From NCBI GenBank assembly GCA_944470555.2, contig OX104130.1, positions 58,809,491 to 58,873,490 of the forward strand: a stretch of DNA of 64,000 bases, read 5' to 3'. The notes under the pieces were generated by a model that saw only the letters and a program-made list of their open reading frames with translations, did not search any database and had not been told where the DNA came from. Origin of the DNA: Heterobilharzia americana. Its lineage: Eukaryota > Platyhelminthes > Trematoda > Strigeidida > Schistosomatidae. A program made the position numbers and the translations under genes. Of the stretch, positions 62,421 through 64,000 are shown in pieces (the first letter of the stretch is position 1; each line of letters begins with the position of its first letter).

Positions 62421-63489
62421 ATTAAGGACCTATGTAGACGTAGGTGGTATATGTATGTATGCGACTAATCTCCGATCACCATCTCCCTAGACTTTGGATA
62501 TCGGCTGGAATAGCGATAAATTGAACGAAAGCTTAGGATGGTCACATTGAAAGATGTTACTAGTACAGGTCTCTAGTTTTTGGTCAGAAGCGTTTAGAGG
62601 GGAGCGTGAGTTGCCAGTCAGCGTCCTCGATATTTTAAGAATCGATGTTTAAGGACACTGTAACATGGTTTCAATTCGATAGCAGTTTAGCAGATGCATA
62701 CAATTTCTGTAATATTCCCTGTTGTAAAATAAGTTATCAATCTTCACTTGAACATTAAACCCTTTCTGGCCACTTACTCTTTTTCTACTGTTGTAAGGTG
62801 TGATAGCTAGAATTGTTGCACTCCTATTCAAAGTTTTGTTTTTGTTTTGTCTATCTTTTTCCGCTTATTTCTCGTTATTTTTCATGTTTTTGCTCAAAAT
62901 TTCTCTTTCTAAGTAGCTCAATTTGTAATTCTTATTGATGTGGCTTACGAAACCATTTTAAACACTTGTCTTCTAGTTATCATATCGTTAGTTGAGTAAC
63001 CTAGTCATTTACATACTCTGATTCAATCAGGGTTAACGACAAAGAAAAATGTATAATACTCTAAATGCTTTAATAAGTATATCCTTTAGAATCGACTCAA
63101 AACAATTGTATTAACGTATAAAAAAAAATGAAAACAGACTGAAGTTTTTAACAAAATCCATTCAATGATTCAACTTATTACTTCTGATTTTTATTTCATT
63201 ATTTGTTTGAAATATGAAGCGGTTTACACCATTTTGAAAATGTTTACTTTAACTTAATTCATGATAGACTACAAACATAGAAACTGGACAGTAGAATTAT
63301 TATTACAAATATATTTTGGTCAAAATAAATATGAATATGTAAATACACTTTCATTTCATGCTGACATGTGTATTGTTTTTAGAGTTGGCATACTTTTTTT
63401 GTCAATGACATGGAAAAGTTTATTTAGCCCACCTATAGAAATATGAACCTTTGTTCATAATTCAATATTACGTTGTAAACAGTGAATTG

Positions 63490-64000
63490 ACTTGGTTTTG
63501 GCTAGCAGTGGAATCTAGGACGCACATTTCGTCATGTTTCGGACTCATCAACTGAATGTACCTGCATCACACTAACTAGTGTGATTCCCAGTGAGACCTA
63601 AACCTCGTGCCCATCTCTTCAAACCTCAAAACGTTATTCACTAGGCCACTGAGGCACAATGGCCACCTGTTGTACAACGAACATTAATTGTTGTTTTCTG
63701 TTTATCTTGTAATTCTTCCTCATTATGCTTGACCAAACTATTCGACCTCTGTTGGTTTATGGGCTCGTATGTGGATGCCTCGAAATTATCTAAATATTTT
63801 TTGTTATTATATACTTGGTTGTGGCTAGGAGTGGAATTCAGTACGAGTCCCAAGTAGGAAGAAACGCTCATCCTAGATTCCCTTACTAGCCACAATCAAG
63901 CATGTTATAATAATAAATATTCATACAATATGAAGGTATCCGCATAGGAGCCCATATACCAACAGAGGTTGATCATTTCGATTCAGTATAACAATGGAGG
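63490..64000. mobile_element. Class I SINEs, - strand copy then + strand copy (cut by window end)
   Basis: The - strand copy (63490-63800) has a 5' module, a tRNA-like head and a hammerhead at 63511-63560 (core TTGATGA, C3 to U). Then 63811-63896 forms an inverted repeat of the SINE tail (GGTTGTGGCTAGGAGTGG against CTTACTAGCCACAATC) centred on half a hammerhead. From 63935 a + strand 5' module (CCGCATAGGAGCCCATATAC) begins and runs off the end. Confidence 0.8.

Larger units (their letters stand above)
60130..64000 (+). other. Intron after the P-domain-start exon (incomplete)
   Basis: The segment opens with a consensus donor GTAAGC. No acceptor and exon matching the furin P domain was found before the window end. 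It holds a short GT repeat at 60261-60278, a chimeric SINE (62000-62420) and a head-to-head SINE pair (63490-64000). Nothing was identified in 60280-61995 or 62425-63485. Confidence 0.7.

Overview
The window looks like nuclear DNA of a schistosome blood fluke (Schistosoma or a close relative). It is AT-rich and has small exons separated by multi-kilobase introns. It is littered with tRNA-derived SINEs whose 3' parts match the hammerhead-ribozyme SINEs (Sm-alpha type) known from Schistosoma, and with decayed non-LTR retrotransposons of the kinds common in flukes. The species cannot be fixed from the sequence alone.

The only cellular gene I can support is a furin/kexin-type proprotein convertase on the + strand. 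Four exons are present: 20032-20296 (catalytic His), 24129-24341 (oxyanion Asn), 38346-38566 (catalytic Ser) and 59901-60129 (end of the catalytic domain and start of the P domain). Their splice phases join without a break: 0 between exons 1 and 2, 0 between exons 2 and 3, and 2 between exons 3 and 4. Together they hold 928 coding bases spread over 40,098 bp. The exon with the catalytic Asp and the prodomain must lie upstream of the window. The rest of the P domain and the C-terminus must lie downstream. I saw neither.

Region 1-20031 is probably the upstream intron. It holds SINEs (1-125, 6262-6432, 10595-10735, 12634-12815, 16062-16300, 19294-19700), two LINE relics (955-1640, 7376-8310) and a 155-bp inverted repeat pair around 0.9 kb (3325-4537). 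Intron 1 (3.8 kb) holds a LINE relic and two tRNA-like modules. Intron 2 (14 kb) holds many SINEs, two LINE tails and the best-preserved hammerhead (34291-34340, - strand). Intron 3 (21.3 kb) holds a nearly complete but dead LINE (40935-43920), more SINEs, AT microsatellites and a 170-bp foldback (58445-58614). The tail after exon 4 holds a chimeric SINE and a head-to-head SINE pair cut by the window end.

The most interesting signal is the density and variety of hammerhead-bearing SINEs. Three sequence classes can be told apart by tRNA head, stem II and stem III. Several copies are arranged head-to-head or look like head-to-tail dimers. Most ribozyme cores carry a single inactivating change. 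One class-I copy keeps every core residue and all three helices.
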